Positions 25,637 to 34,879 of a stretch of DNA of 64,000 nucleotides are shown here, one piece after another. The notes below the pieces were generated by a model, which saw only the letters and a list, made by a program, of their open reading frames with translations, had not been told where the DNA came from and made no database searches. Position 1 is the first letter of the stretch. Every line of letters begins with the position of its first letter. Source of the DNA: Cytobacillus pseudoceanisediminis. Lineage in GTDB: Bacteria > Bacillota > Bacilli > Bacillales > Cytobacillaceae. Position numbers and translations under genes: made by a program. Location of the stretch: NCBI RefSeq assembly GCF_023516215.1, contig NZ_CP097350.1, forward strand, positions 186,001 to 250,000, read 5' to 3'.

Positions 25637-26509
25637 TTATTTTGAAGCACTTGACGTTTCAAGGATTCCTTTCAAGTCCTTGTCATTGATCTTCACTTTA
25701 GCATCTTCAAATTCTTTTTTCATGACTTCTTCAATTTTAGAATTATCTAACTTAGATACCTTCAATTGATATTCAAGCTCTTTTTTCATAGATTCAAAGG
25801 ACTCTTTCTCTTTCTTTTCAGTAACTTGAATAATATGGTAACCATTTTGAGTTTTTACCGGATCGCTAAATTTATTAACTTCAAGGGCATAAGCGGCCTC
25901 TTCAAATTCTGGAACCATTTTTCCCGATCCAAACCAACCTAGATCTCCACCGTTTTCCGCAGAACCTGGATCCTTTGAAAATTCTTTGGCTAAATCTTCG
26001 AACTTCTCTCCATCATCTAGCCTATTTTTGATATCTTTTGCAGTTTTTTCATCCTCTAAAAGGATATGGCGTGCTTTTATTTCAGGTTTATAGTTTTCAT
26101 AACTATCCTTTAGTTCTTTATCTGTAACTTTTATATCTTTAATTGCCGCTTTTTCTACAAGAAGTTGTTCCTTAAGGATTTCTTTCAGTTCCTTTTCATC
26201 TTTAATATTATTTTGCATTAATAGTGCTTCAAAGTTTGATCCTGCCTGGTCCTTGATTTCCTTTACTTTTTTATCCAATTCCTCTTTTTCCACTTTATAT
26301 TTATCTTCTAGGACTTTTTTGTATAACAGCTCCTGAAGGGCTTGCTCTCCGTACTTTTCTTTCATAGCGATGTAAAGGTCATCGCTGGAGATATTGCCTG
26401 CTTTTGTTTCTGCGATCACTTCCTCGTTATCGATTCCTTGTGAGCTGCTGCATGCACTAAGTCCAATAAGCAACCCAGCTGTTGATAAGGATATTAACAG
26501 TTTTTTCAT
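25637..26509 (-). CDS. prsA: PrsA foldase (peptidyl-prolyl isomerase lipoprotein)
   Basis: A 290-residue extracytoplasmic foldase. Lipoprotein signal: MKKLLISLSTAGLLIGLSAC, lipobox LSAC at 17-20. An N-terminal SurA-like helical region (about 25-130) is followed by a parvulin domain of about 90 residues (KARHILLEDEKTAKDI, EFSKDPGSAENGGDLGWFG, VKTQNGYHIIQV) and a charged C-terminal helix. PrsA helps exported proteins, such as penicillin-binding proteins and amylases, to fold outside the membrane. Size matches the family. Bacilli often have several; this copy is monocistronic with a terminator after it. Confidence 0.93.
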   Translation of the reverse strand: MKKLLISLSTAGLLIGLSACSSSQGIDNEEVIAETKAGNISSDDLYIAMKEKYGEQALQELLYKKVLEDKYKVEKEELDKKVKEIKDQAGSNFEALLMQNNIKDEKELKEILKEQLLVEKAAIKDIKVTDKELKDSYENYKPEIKARHILLEDEKTAKDIKNRLDDGEKFEDLAKEFSKDPGSAENGGDLGWFGSGKMVPEFEEAAYALEVNKFSDPVKTQNGYHIIQVTEKKEKESFESMKKELEYQLKVSKLDNSKIEEVMKKEFEDAKVKINDKDLKGILETSSASK

Positions 26510-26773
26510 ATTGTCACTCCTAGTATGGTATTAATTTTTTTACGAAGATAATTCTGGTATATAAAGATAATTACCAAATCATAAAAAGTTATATTAAATT
26601 TTATCTTACAATTTAAATATGACGATTTTATGAATAAACTATAAATTAAATAAAATATTTTTGAATCTCATTATAATTAAATCTATGTAATATAATTGTT
26701 ATGCTTCTTGCATGATTTCTGCAGATTTTTATACTATATTTTAACCCTAGGACACTTTTCACCCCTTAAAATA

Positions 26774-26817
26774 TTTACAGCGAAGTTTCCTTTTATAAGG
26801 TACTTCGCTGTAAAAAA
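26774..26817. terminator. Long perfect hairpin, terminator or attenuator
   Basis: TTTACAGCGAAGT and ACTTCGCTGTAAA form a 13-bp stem, with inner TCC...AGG pairs, then AAAAAAC. It lies just before the ribosome site of the small 46-residue gene, where it could act as an attenuator or a plain terminator. Confidence 0.55.
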
Positions 26818-26845
26818 CTAAATTAAAATTTAAGGAGATTTGGTA

Positions 26846-26986
26846 TTGCTATATACAGTAATAGTTTGTCTGGTGTTATCAATACTTTCTGTTGGAGTTA
26901 TATATATTTTTAAGAAAAAATCAGATAAAGAGCTTCAGGAACTAAATTTGCACAGCTATAAGGGTGAGAATAAAACCAAAAATTAA
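26846..26986 (+). CDS. Small membrane protein, 46 residues
   Basis: TTG 26846 preceded by AAGGAGA. The product has one N-terminal helix (LYTVIVCLVLSILSVGVIYI) and a charged tail KKKSDKELQELNLHSYKGEN. Typical of a small single-span protein with its C-terminus in the cytoplasm. It lies between prsA and cadA, followed by a terminator. No family recognised. Confidence 0.5.
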   Translation: MLYTVIVCLVLSILSVGVIYIFKKKSDKELQELNLHSYKGENKTKN

Positions 26987-27006
26987 GTTGAGCATTCAGG
27001 AATAAT

Positions 27007-27046
27007 AAAACGGGTGGAGCTAAGGCCTTCTACCCGTTTTATTTGT
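27007..27046. terminator. Bidirectional terminator before cadA stop
   Basis: AAAACGGGTGGA pairs with TCTACCCGTTTT, followed by ATTTG; serves the small plus-strand gene and leftward cadA. Confidence 0.75.
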
Positions 27047-27057
27047 TCATTTCTTAT

Positions 27058-29193
27058 TTACTCTTTTACTTTTAAAAGTCTCATAGAATTTAATACTACT
27101 ATAAGCGTTGCACCCATGTCTGCAAAAATAGCCATCCACAGGGTCAGCCAGCCGGGAACGATTAAGACTAATGCAAGAAGTTTTAAACCTAACGCAAAGG
27201 TGATATTTTGTTTAATAATCCCTAGGGTTCTCCTGCTAAGCTCGATGGTATATGGAAGTTTATTTAAATCGTCAGCCATTAATGCAATGTCAGCAGTCTC
27301 TAATGCTGTATCTGTACCTGCTCCGCCCATCGCAATTCCAACTGTTGAGCTTGCTAAAGCTGGAGCATCGTTTATTCCATCCCCGACCATAGCGACTTTC
27401 CCGTGTTGTTCCCTTAATGAATTAATGGTACTTAATTTATCCTGAGGCATTAGTTCAGCTTTTACTTCGGTTAAACCAACCGAATTACCGATAGCCTGGC
27501 CAGTTGCCTTATTGTCACCTGTCAACATAATGGTTTTCTCTATACCAATATCGTGTAATTTTCGAATCACGTTTCGGCTGCTGTCCCTCAACTGATCTGC
27601 AACGGCAATCAGTCCGATGATAGTTGTCTCAGTTCCTAAGAGCATCACTGTTTTCCCTTGGGTCTGCAATCTTTTTATCTCTTCTTCAACAGAGGAGGTG
27701 AGGTGTATTATTTCTTTAAAGAGTTTGGGGCTTCCAATAAAATAACTTTCACCGTTCACCACTGCTTTTGCACCTTTTCCAGTTATTGATTGAAAATCTT
27801 CGGCCTTAAATTCATTTGAAAAAATCCCCATCTGTTCTGCCTTCCTGATGATAGCTGATGCTAAAGGATGCTGTGAAAATTTTTCGATGGCCATAGAAAT
27901 CCCTACTAATTTTCTCTCGTCTATTTCACTTAAGACTTTAAGGTCTGTTACTTCTGGTGTTCCTTTTGTTAGGGTTCCAGTTTTGTCAAATGCAATGACT
28001 TTGATGCGTCCTGCTTCCTCAAGATAAATACCGCCTTTAATCAATACTCCCTTTTTGGCAGCATTTCCGATTGCAGTAACGATAGCAACCGGTGTTGAAA
28101 TAACAAGTGCACATGGGCATCCGACAACAAGTACAGCTAACCCTCGATAAATCCATTCGGACCAGTCTCCTCCCATAAATAACGGTGGAATAATTGCGAT
28201 TAAAAATGCGAGCGACATGATGGCCGGCGTATAGTACTTAGCGAATTTCTCCACAAATGCTTGAGATGGAGCGCGCTCTGCCTGTGCTTCTTCTACCAAG
28301 TGGATAATTTTCGCAATGGTAGTATCTTCAACTCGTTTAGTCACCTTAACTTCCAGTGAGCCTTCTTCGTTTAAAGTTCCTGCAAACACTTCGTCTCCAA
28401 TAGTCTTAAGAACCGGAATAGATTCTCCTGTAATGGCTGCTTGATTAATGGAAGATTGGCCATTTACTACTTCTCCATCCATAGCTAGCTTTTGGCCTGG
28501 CTTAATGATCAGGATGTCGCCTACAACAATATCTTCAACATCCATTTCCATTTCTTGATTGTCCCTACGGATTAATGCCTTTTTAGGTGCAATGTCCATT
28601 AGAGAGCGGATAGATTGACGGGCTTTATCCATTGAATAACTTTCCAGTGCCTCGCTTACGGCGAATAAAAAGACAACAACAGCGCCTTCACTCCATTCCC
28701 CTATAAAAGCTGCACCTATAACAGCAATCGTCATAAGGGTTTTCATATCGAATTGAAGCTTAGTAAGGTTTTTGAGACCTTCTTTAATTAATCCAGAACC
28801 ACCTACTAAAATGGATGCCGCAAAGATTGCAATTGTACTTATATGGCCCTCCCCAATGGTGTACAGGGAAAAGTATCCGGCAATTAGCAAAAGTAGTGAC
28901 ATCAGTGTTTTTTGATTTTCGCTTTTTTTCCAAAAAGACTCATTTTCTTGAACTACTCTCTGACGTTCAGGATACACCTTGATTCCGTCAAAGGATCCTG
29001 CCTGTTCTAGCTCCTGGATAGTCGCATCACCAAAAATGGTTATCTTTGATGCTCCGAAGTTTAATTGCACATCATTAACTGTTTCAATCTCCCGGATGTT
29101 TTTTTCAAATTTAGCTGCACAACTCGTACAGGAAAGACCTTGTAATCGATAGGTTTCCTTGCTACTTGCCAGTGCTTTCCCCATCTCCTTCAC
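27058..29193 (-). CDS. cadA: CadA-type heavy-metal P1B ATPase (Cd/Zn/Pb efflux)
   Basis: A 711-residue P-type ATPase, of usual CadA length. N-terminal heavy-metal-associated domain [15 protein letters not shown] (CxxC), then membrane helices, actuator AITGESIPV, the translocation motif [13 protein letters not shown] (CPC), phosphorylation loop [11 protein letters not shown] motif [10 protein letters not shown], and hinge [11 protein letters not shown]. The set CPC plus downstream K/D residues is that of Zn/Cd/Pb exporters rather than copper ones. ATP drives divalent metal out of the cell. The start codon overlaps the end of cadC by 32 bases, so cadC-cadA is one operon controlled by CadC at 29574. 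Confidence 0.95.
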   Translation of the reverse strand: MKEMGKALASSKETYRLQGLSCTSCAAKFEKNIREIETVNDVQLNFGASKITIFGDATIQELEQAGSFDGIKVYPERQRVVQENESFWKKSENQKTLMSLLLLIAGYFSLYTIGEGHISTIAIFAASILVGGSGLIKEGLKNLTKLQFDMKTLMTIAVIGAAFIGEWSEGAVVVFLFAVSEALESYSMDKARQSIRSLMDIAPKKALIRRDNQEMEMDVEDIVVGDILIIKPGQKLAMDGEVVNGQSSINQAAITGESIPVLKTIGDEVFAGTLNEEGSLEVKVTKRVEDTTIAKIIHLVEEAQAERAPSQAFVEKFAKYYTPAIMSLAFLIAIIPPLFMGGDWSEWIYRGLAVLVVGCPCALVISTPVAIVTAIGNAAKKGVLIKGGIYLEEAGRIKVIAFDKTGTLTKGTPEVTDLKVLSEIDERKLVGISMAIEKFSQHPLASAIIRKAEQMGIFSNEFKAEDFQSITGKGAKAVVNGESYFIGSPKLFKEIIHLTSSVEEEIKRLQTQGKTVMLLGTETTIIGLIAVADQLRDSSRNVIRKLHDIGIEKTIMLTGDNKATGQAIGNSVGLTEVKAELMPQDKLSTINSLREQHGKVAMVGDGINDAPALASSTVGIAMGGAGTDTALETADIALMADDLNKLPYTIELSRRTLGIIKQNITFALGLKLLALVLIVPGWLTLWMAIFADMGATLIVVLNSMRLLKVKE

Positions 29194-29560
29194 CTTCCTT
29201 TGAGTGTATTAAAGCAATAGAAACTAGTTGATGGACGTGCTCATCTGATAAAGAGTAAAATACCATCTTTCCCTCTTTCCGATATTTAGCCAAGCCCATT
29301 TTACGCAGTAAACGCAAATGGTGGGAAGCGGTGGCAGTACTGGATCCGATAATATTAGCCACATCACATACACACAATTCTTCTTCAAGTGTAAGTGCGT
29401 ATGCAATCTTTATTCTTGTTGAATCGGATAGCGCCTTAAACAGTTGCTCTACTCCCATTATCTCATCTATCCGCCCGCTTACTCGGCTAACCTTTTCTTC
29501 ATCGTAGCAAAACGTCTCACATGTATCTTGGGAAGATTTGTTCAATACTTTATCACTCAT
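29162..29560 (-). CDS. cadC: CadC-type ArsR/SmtB metal sensor repressor
   Basis: About 132 residues. CadC-type sensing set: N-terminal CETFCYD (two Cys) and [10 protein letters not shown] in the recognition region (two Cys), which bind Cd, Pb or Zn. A winged helix follows ([32 protein letters not shown]) and a C-terminal [18 protein letters not shown] with the His/Asp positions of the second site. ATG 29560 is chosen over GTG 29569 since GGGTG precedes it. Metal binding releases DNA. First gene of cadCA; its operator lies immediately upstream. Confidence 0.92.
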   Translation of the reverse strand: MSDKVLNKSSQDTCETFCYDEEKVSRVSGRIDEIMGVEQLFKALSDSTRIKIAYALTLEEELCVCDVANIIGSSTATASHHLRLLRKMGLAKYRKEGKMVFYSLSDEHVHQLVSIALIHSKEGEGDGESTGK

Positions 29561-29573
29561 ATTTGTCACCCTT

Positions 29574-29597
29574 TATTCAAATATTTGTTTGAATATG
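29574..29597 (-). promoter_or_regulatory. CadC operator upstream of cadCA
   Basis: An inverted repeat TATTCAAATA / TGTTTGAATATG with a short centre matches the known plan of cad operators (TCAAATA...TATTTGA). It lies 14 bases before the cadC start, where bound repressor would block transcription. Confidence 0.75.
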
Positions 29598-29640
29598 TTA
29601 TATCGTTAGTCTATGCTGATTTAACAAATTTGTCAAAAAT

Positions 29641-29664
29641 TTATTCAAATGTACTTTTGAATAA
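29641..29664 (+). promoter_or_regulatory. Second CadC-like operator, facing copC
   Basis: TTATTCAAAT and TTTTGAATAA flank GTAC, a near copy of the cadC operator 45 bases away. It sits 53 bases before copC and so likely controls the divergent copC-copD-bdbDC genes. Confidence 0.65.
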
Positions 29665-29716
29665 TTATATTTACTCTGTTAAAATAAAGTTCGTTAATAC
29701 TATTAGGAGGTTTCTT

Positions 29717-30280
29717 ATGATTAAAAAGCTATTCTTAATTACCTTTATACTTTTTATCGTTTCTGTAAACAATGCCTTTGGGCATACAGGTTTAGAGAGC
29801 TCCAGTCCACAAGATGGAGAAGTCATTACAGCTGGACCAAATGACATAAAAATGACATTTGAAACAAAGGTTGAACAAGGGAGCACATTTGAAGTAACGA
29901 ATGCAAATGGTGATTCGATTTCAATCGAGAACATCACTTTAAGCAATAATCAAATGACCGGAAGACTTTCAAACGATTTAGCTAACGGTGCTTATAAGGT
30001 TAATTGGAAGATAATTGGTGCAGATGGACATCCAATAGAAGGACAATTCTCATTTTCTGTAAACGCGCCAACAACGGTGGATCCTACTGAGGAAAATGAA
30101 GATAGCGGGCAAAAGAGCACAGAAAAAAATAAAGATGACTCAGATTCACTTAATGAAGAAGAAGTTCAAACAGGACAAGAGCAGACAAAGCCAAAAACTA
30201 ATTGGATCCCTTCATTAATTGGAATTTTAATTATTGCAGTAATCGGAAGCTTTTTATGGATTATGAGAAAGGGAAAATAA
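29717..30280 (+). CDS. copC: CopC-family periplasmic-type copper protein
   Basis: A 187-residue protein: signal peptide MIKKLFLITFILFIVSVNNAFG, then the mature N-terminus HTGLESSSPQDGEVI whose first His is the CopC copper ligand, and ADGHPIEGQFSFSV at the other end of the beta-sandwich (about 24-120). An acidic linker follows, then a C-terminal helix NWIPSLIGILIIAVIGSFLW with basic tail, so the domain is tethered to the outer face. ATG 29717 follows AGGAGG. In B. subtilis YcnJ the CopC and CopD parts are fused; here they are separate, 4 bp apart. Confidence 0.88.
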   Translation: MIKKLFLITFILFIVSVNNAFGHTGLESSSPQDGEVITAGPNDIKMTFETKVEQGSTFEVTNANGDSISIENITLSNNQMTGRLSNDLANGAYKVNWKIIGADGHPIEGQFSFSVNAPTTVDPTEENEDSGQKSTEKNKDDSDSLNEEEVQTGQEQTKPKTNWIPSLIGILIIAVIGSFLWIMRKGK

Positions 30281-30283
30281 CAA

Positions 30284-31378
30284 ATGTTTATTGCAGGTAT
30301 CATAACTGAAACCCTTTTATATCTATGTTTTTCCATTTTAATTGGAGCCTTTCTATTATCCTTAGTGCCATTTCAGTCTAAACCTGATATAAAAGTGCCT
30401 AAAGGTATTTTGATGGCTGCGACAGGTGGGGTAGCAGTATTTTCCTTTGTTCCAGTATTGCAATTGATTTTATTTCTTTACCAAGACATTGGAATGGGAC
30501 AAACCTTTCAATCTGTTCTTTTTACTTTTGAAGTTGGCAAAGCATGGATTGTAACCTATCTTCTATCGAATCTATTATTTATTTATATCATCTGGTTTGA
30601 CTATAGAAGGAAGCGATTATTTGCGTTAATCGGTATTTTCATTACATTCTTATTGATTTTAGCGCTTGGGTGGTCAAGCCATGCTAGCTCCCTGGACCAG
30701 TGGAAAGGTTTTATTGCACATTCGACCCACTTTACTGCTGTTAGTATCTGGATTGGAATCCTGATTACTGTCAGCTGGTTCTCAAAAAATCATCATAACT
30801 GGCTGAACTTCTTAAAATGGTTTACGCCTGTTGCTCTCGTATGTTTAATGGTAACCATAGGAACTGGTCTGGTATTAACGGCGTTTGTAATTGATTATAG
30901 AGATTATACAAATGCCTGGATGGTTCCATATGGCCAAGCGTTGTTAATCAAACATTTACTGATTATACCTTTAGTATTGTACGCGGGCATTAATAGTGTC
31001 CTAATCAGAAGGAAATTAAAAGCAGATGCAGAGTTTAACCCAGTCCCCTGGACAAGGGTTGAAAGTGCAGTGATATTAATGATTTTTGCAGTTACAGCCG
31101 CATTGGGACAGCAATCGCCTCCTCATGATATTGAGGTGACAGTTAAAAGCGGCGTCTCCAAACTATTTGCCTTGTTCTATCAAGGCCAGATTGATTCTGC
31201 CATGCCTGTCCAAATGACGGCAAACATAACTGGTATATCTCTCGGAGTAGTAGCTATTCTGTTTCTTGCTTTAACTTTACTTTCCTATATTAAGAGGTCT
31301 TCAGCTGCCCTTTCATTTCTAATGAGCATATTGTTTGTTGTTTCTGCCTATCTATCATTGCTTTTAAGCATTAAATAG
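30284..31378 (+). CDS. copD: CopD-family copper membrane protein
   Basis: A 364-residue polytopic protein with about nine helices, consistent with CopD. Signature regions include LGWSSHASSLDQWKGFIAHSTHFTAVSIWIG (His/Ser-rich, the copper-handling segment) and GTGLVLTAFVIDYRDYTNAWMVPYGQALLIKHLLI. Its start is 4 bp after copC, so translation is coupled. CopCD/YcnJ-type pairs bring copper into or through the membrane or supply it for oxidase assembly; either is consistent with the oxidase and disulfide genes nearby. Regulation is likely by the operator at 29641. Confidence 0.85.
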   Translation: MFIAGIITETLLYLCFSILIGAFLLSLVPFQSKPDIKVPKGILMAATGGVAVFSFVPVLQLILFLYQDIGMGQTFQSVLFTFEVGKAWIVTYLLSNLLFIYIIWFDYRRKRLFALIGIFITFLLILALGWSSHASSLDQWKGFIAHSTHFTAVSIWIGILITVSWFSKNHHNWLNFLKWFTPVALVCLMVTIGTGLVLTAFVIDYRDYTNAWMVPYGQALLIKHLLIIPLVLYAGINSVLIRRKLKADAEFNPVPWTRVESAVILMIFAVTAALGQQSPPHDIEVTVKSGVSKLFALFYQGQIDSAMPVQMTANITGISLGVVAILFLALTLLSYIKRSSAALSFLMSILFVVSAYLSLLLSIK

Positions 31379-31430
31379 AATTCTGTCTTGATAGAATACA
31401 AAAGAAAAAAGATTATTAGGAGGTAAAAGT

Positions 31431-32111
31431 ATGTCAAAGAAAATTCAGTCCCCTATGAAATTGATTATGGTTATAACTTTGCTGGTTTTTGCGATGATTG
31501 CAGCTTTAGTGGTCATCAATAATATGAAATCTGAACAAAATGCTTCCCCTAGTTTTGAGGAAGGCCCATCCATTGAAGGACAGCCAGTATTAGGAAAATC
31601 GGATGCTCCTGTAACGGTCGTAGAGTTTGGTGATTTTAAATGTCCCGCTTGCAAGGCTTGGGGACAAAATATCTTTCCAAAGCTTGTAGAAGACTATGTT
31701 GACACTGGTAAAGTTAAGTTTTCTTACATCAACGTTCTATTTCATGGAGATGAATCCAAGCTAGGTTCAGTAGCCGCGGAAGCAGTTTATAAACAAAATC
31801 CAGACAGCTATTGGGAATTTAATAAAGCCCTTTTTAATGCGCAACCTGATGAAGACCATGATTCTTTATGGATAACAATGGAAAAAATTAAGGAGGTTGC
31901 TAGCTCAATTCCTGGGATTGATTCTGACCAGTTAGAAAAAGATATCCAAAGCCAAGAAGTCATTGATGAGGTAAATAACGATTCAGCGCTTGTGGAGAAG
32001 TTTAAAGTAAAGCAGACACCAAGTATTATGGTAAATGGCACAATGCTTGAAGATCCATTTGATTATGAGAAAATAAAGAGTCTAATAGACCAGGCATTAG
32101 AGGATAAATAA
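31431..32111 (+). CDS. bdbD: BdbD-like thiol:disulfide oxidase (DsbA family)
   Basis: A 226-residue membrane-anchored oxidase: N-terminal helix MKLIMVITLLVFAMIAALVV, then a thioredoxin-fold/DsbA-like domain with active site DFKCPACKAWG and cis-Pro region KVKQTPSIMVNG. It makes disulfides in exported proteins, then is re-oxidised by BdbC, whose gene starts at its stop (TAATG). An AGGAGG site lies 6 bases before ATG 31431. Sits after copCD in the same direction; an operon is likely. Confidence 0.92.
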   Translation: MSKKIQSPMKLIMVITLLVFAMIAALVVINNMKSEQNASPSFEEGPSIEGQPVLGKSDAPVTVVEFGDFKCPACKAWGQNIFPKLVEDYVDTGKVKFSYINVLFHGDESKLGSVAAEAVYKQNPDSYWEFNKALFNAQPDEDHDSLWITMEKIKEVASSIPGIDSDQLEKDIQSQEVIDEVNNDSALVEKFKVKQTPSIMVNGTMLEDPFDYEKIKSLIDQALEDK

Positions 32112-32533
32112 TGAAAGAACTTAACGTAAATCAAGCAAACATGTATTTGGCATGGATTGTTGCTTTGACTGCAACCCTTGGCAGCCTTTATTTTAGTGAA
32201 ATACGGGGGTTCATCCCCTGTGAGCTATGCTGGTACCAGCGAATTCTTATGTACCCGCTCGCCTTGATTCTGGGGGTAGGCACTTTCCAAAATGACCTTT
32301 CTGTCAAAAAGTTTGTGCTCCCGATGGCGGCTATTGGATGGTGTATTTCCTTTTATCATTACCTTGTTCAAAAAGTGCCGGGATTTGCCCCTATCAAGCC
32401 TTGCGTGAATGGAGTTCCCTGCAGTGCACAATATATTAACTGGTTTGGGATTATCACGATTCCATTTTTAGCCCTTACTGCTTTTACAATCATCATCTAT
32501 CTAATGATTTTTATTAAGCAAAAGAAGAACTAG
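32111..32533 (+). CDS. bdbC: BdbC-like disulfide reoxidase (DsbB family)
   Basis: A 140-residue four-helix quinone oxidoreductase: first Cys pair in IPCELCWYQRI and second in IKPCVNGVPCSAQYINWFG, the DsbB layout. It re-oxidises BdbD and passes electrons to menaquinone. The start ATG overlaps the last base of the bdbD stop, so the two are translated together. A strong terminator lies about 85 bp downstream and ends the unit. Confidence 0.93.
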   Translation: MKELNVNQANMYLAWIVALTATLGSLYFSEIRGFIPCELCWYQRILMYPLALILGVGTFQNDLSVKKFVLPMAAIGWCISFYHYLVQKVPGFAPIKPCVNGVPCSAQYINWFGIITIPFLALTAFTIIIYLMIFIKQKKN

Positions 32534-32618
32534 GCAATTAAGACACCCTTATCGTGTACGAATTAGACGTGAACAGTTATAAAATTCTAAAAAGAAACCA
32601 GATTATATTTTAAATTAC

Positions 32619-32662
32619 AAATTATCGGCATCGGTTCTTTAACCGATGCCGATAATTTTTAA
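32619..32662 (+). terminator. Strong terminator of the copCD-bdbDC unit
   Basis: AAATTATCGGCATCGGTT pairs perfectly with its inverted copy around CTTT, followed by T-run. Confidence 0.9.
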
Positions 32663-32845
32663 ACCTCAAGGCTATTATCAGTGTTAGTATAGGAATTTAC
32701 ATAGGTAAACAATTATATAATATAGTTTGGACTCACTTTTTGTTGCAATTAAATGGACAAAAAGTATAAAAAATCGCATAAGCTGTATATTTTTATATCA
32801 AGTTGCATGTTTGGTTTTATAAGCCACATAAAGAATATTAAGTGT

Positions 32846-33052
32846 TTATACTCGAAGTACCAGGTAATCCCCTGACTTCATTTGCACAACATCTGCTTTC
32901 ATAGCTTTAGCGATATCTACAGTTAGAGATTCAGCATCTTTCTCATCCTTGGCGAGTAGCATCAGTGGTTTTCCTCCCAGCACCCTTTCTTTATTAGTGG
33001 TTATAAATGCTAATATTTCATAATTAGGCTTTTGTGTTGATTCGCGTCCCAA
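32846..33052 (-). CDS. Small capping-type partner of the YIEGIA protein
   Basis: A 68-residue soluble protein (EILAFITTNKERVLGGKPLM, then LAKDEKDAESLTVDIAKAMK, VVQMKSGDYLVLRV) that always accompanies YIEGIA-domain proteins in spore-forming bacilli, annotated as the capping subunit. TTG 33052 starts one base after the YIEGIA stop with GGGAGAGAG upstream. Function of the pair is not established; it is an indicator of a spore former. Confidence 0.75.
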   Translation of the reverse strand: MGRESTQKPNYEILAFITTNKERVLGGKPLMLLAKDEKDAESLTVDIAKAMKADVVQMKSGDYLVLRV

Positions 33053-33053
33053 A

Positions 33054-33965
33054 TTACTCTCTCCCTGTTAAATTAGTTTTCATTACTGCATGACTTTTCT
33101 TAGAACTTTCAAGTAGTGGAGTCTCCTTTACTGTTTCAATCAATTTATTAATGTCTTTTACAATAGGAACTAACGTGATCACCACTCTTCCTGCCTCATA
33201 GTCTTTCCGTGTGAAGTGATATCTCTTTACGCCTATTGACCTGGTAGCTTCAAATAATATGGCTTGCCTTTGACCATAATTATCGAGTGTAATTCGAAAA
33301 TGTTCTTCGCGTGGATAAATAACAATCGCAATGCCCTCTTTTTCGAACAGTTTACGAGCATTCTCAGTTCCAAGCTGATCCGAAACATAAATGTCGTCTA
33401 CAAATAGTTCAGAATCTCTTATCTCCACTTTTCCTTCCTTAATATCCGCAATATCGCCAACAGTTTTTCCTTTTGAAAAACGCTTCAAAACATAAAATAC
33501 AAAAAAGCCGACAATCACCCCACACACTACATTAATCCAAGGCGTATCATTGTTAATTAGCTGAATTGTGAGACCTGTTGAAAATGAGACAATTAAAGCA
33601 AAGTAGTTCCTTGCTTCAAAGGTCTTGGCGATACCATCAATATAAGCATCCCCTCTATAAGTTGCTTCAGTATTCTCAAGGTCTTTTAAACTATCCCTTT
33701 CGGTCTTCCGTACATCCCTGAACTGCTGTATAGCCAGTGTCAAGAAAGTTACCGCAACAAAGTTTTTAGTCATTAAAGCCGGAATAGCAACCGCTCCTAA
33801 AGCTGCTGCAACAAATCCAGTGATAAGATGTGTTAAATAGCCATTTGGATAGCTAGGATATTGCCGATAGTCTTCTTTAATGGTTAAAACTCTTGCTAGT
33901 GTTCCAACTACAATTGCAGTAGTTATTAATACAATTTGGTCTGTTGAAATAATTCCGTCTTTCAT
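33054..33965 (-). CDS. YIEGIA-domain membrane protein
   Basis: A protein of about 303 residues with several N-terminal helices (IISTDQIVLITTAIVVGTLARV, GYLTHLITGFVAAALGAVAI), the family hallmark DAYIDGIAKTFEARNYFAL (here YIDGIA), another pair of helices, and a soluble C-terminal half (VYIREEH-like and KRYHFTRKDYEAGRVVIT). ATG 33965 is chosen since AAGGAGTGAG precedes it; the frame stays open to 34025. The family occurs in sporulating Bacilli; its role is unknown. It is unrelated in direction to the neighbouring ResA. Confidence 0.8.
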   Translation of the reverse strand: MKDGIISTDQIVLITTAIVVGTLARVLTIKEDYRQYPSYPNGYLTHLITGFVAAALGAVAIPALMTKNFVAVTFLTLAIQQFRDVRKTERDSLKDLENTEATYRGDAYIDGIAKTFEARNYFALIVSFSTGLTIQLINNDTPWINVVCGVIVGFFVFYVLKRFSKGKTVGDIADIKEGKVEIRDSELFVDDIYVSDQLGTENARKLFEKEGIAIVIYPREEHFRITLDNYGQRQAILFEATRSIGVKRYHFTRKDYEAGRVVITLVPIVKDINKLIETVKETPLLESSKKSHAVMKTNLTGRE

Positions 33966-34132
33966 TTTCTCACTCCTTAACAACCCATTATTGCCTTTTT
34001 CAGAAAAGGTATTCTTTTGAACCAAAATTGTTGATCTACTGTACTAGCGTAGCTGGATTCTAATTAATTAATTTTTTGATTTTAATGGCCAAGTATCAAA
34101 AGAGCTTGGGGTTATTAAACACCCCATTTACA

Positions 34133-34162
34133 ACAATATTCTAATATGCATTTGAATATTGT
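34133..34162 (+). promoter_or_regulatory. Third CadC-like palindrome, upstream of resA
   Basis: ACAATATTC and GAATATTGT are perfect 9-bp arms around a 12-base centre with ATATGCAT. The inner TTGAAT/ATTC half-sites and spacing resemble the two cad operators. It lies 70 bases before resA, so resA and ccdA may share the metal-responsive control. Confidence 0.5.
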
Positions 34163-34232
34163 ATTTATCTTTACTATAATAGTAATTAAAGACAATCTAA
34201 GCAAAGTTTGAATAAAAATTAAGGAGATTGAT

Positions 34233-34754
34233 ATGAAAAGAAAAAGACTTATTATTCGAAGTGTGATTTTAATCCTGCTTTTTGGTGCTGTCGGATATAC
34301 TCTTTATGCGAACTTTACAAAAGACAAGACTGTGATTGCAGAAGGAACAGCTGCCCCTGACTTTTCATTAGAGACACTGGATGGAGAGCGGATAAAATTA
34401 TCTGATTTAAGAGGAAAAGGAGTCTTTTTGAACTTTTGGGGAACTTGGTGTAAGCCATGTGAAAAAGAAATGCCATATATGGAGAATCAGTATAAAAAGT
34501 TTAAAGATAAAGGAGTAGAAATTCTGGCTGTTAATATTGATGAAAGTGATTTTTCTGTTTCAACATTTGTGAAAAGACATAATTTAACGTTTCCGATACT
34601 GATGGATCGTGGGAGTGTTGTAACGGAATTATACAATATTGGTCCTATCCCCACTACAATATTAATAGACAAAAGTGGGAAAGTTGTTAAAGTATTAACC
34701 GGCACAATGACGGAGGAAGATATTAGCAATTACATGGAGTCGATTGCTCCTTAG
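34233..34754 (+). CDS. resA: ResA-like thiol-disulfide oxidoreductase
   Basis: A 173-residue, membrane-tethered thioredoxin-fold protein: helix at about 8-25, then TAAPDFSLETLDGERIKLSDLRGKG and the active site NFWGTWCKPCEKEMPYMENQYKK, with the cis-Pro segment GPIPTTILIDKSG. ResA reduces the haem-binding CxxC of apocytochrome c outside the membrane so haem can attach; electrons come from CcdA, encoded 125 bp downstream. Classic ResA has CEPC; here CKPC. The length fits. A terminator lies directly after it. Confidence 0.9.
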   Translation: MKRKRLIIRSVILILLFGAVGYTLYANFTKDKTVIAEGTAAPDFSLETLDGERIKLSDLRGKGVFLNFWGTWCKPCEKEMPYMENQYKKFKDKGVEILAVNIDESDFSVSTFVKRHNLTFPILMDRGSVVTELYNIGPIPTTILIDKSGKVVKVLTGTMTEEDISNYMESIAP

Positions 34755-34787
34755 TATAAAAGCCCTTTACAGGGCTTTTATACTTTC
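34753..34787 (+). terminator. Terminator after resA
   Basis: AGTATAAAAGCCC pairs with GGGCTTTTATACT around TTTACA, followed by TTTC; overlaps the resA stop. Confidence 0.85.
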
Positions 34788-34879
34788 ATGCTGATTACGT
34801 TAGATACCACATTGGAAGTTATAGATAACTTATAGAATGGCCGAAGCCAACATTTAAGCTTTGATGGAGGTTGTATTTT

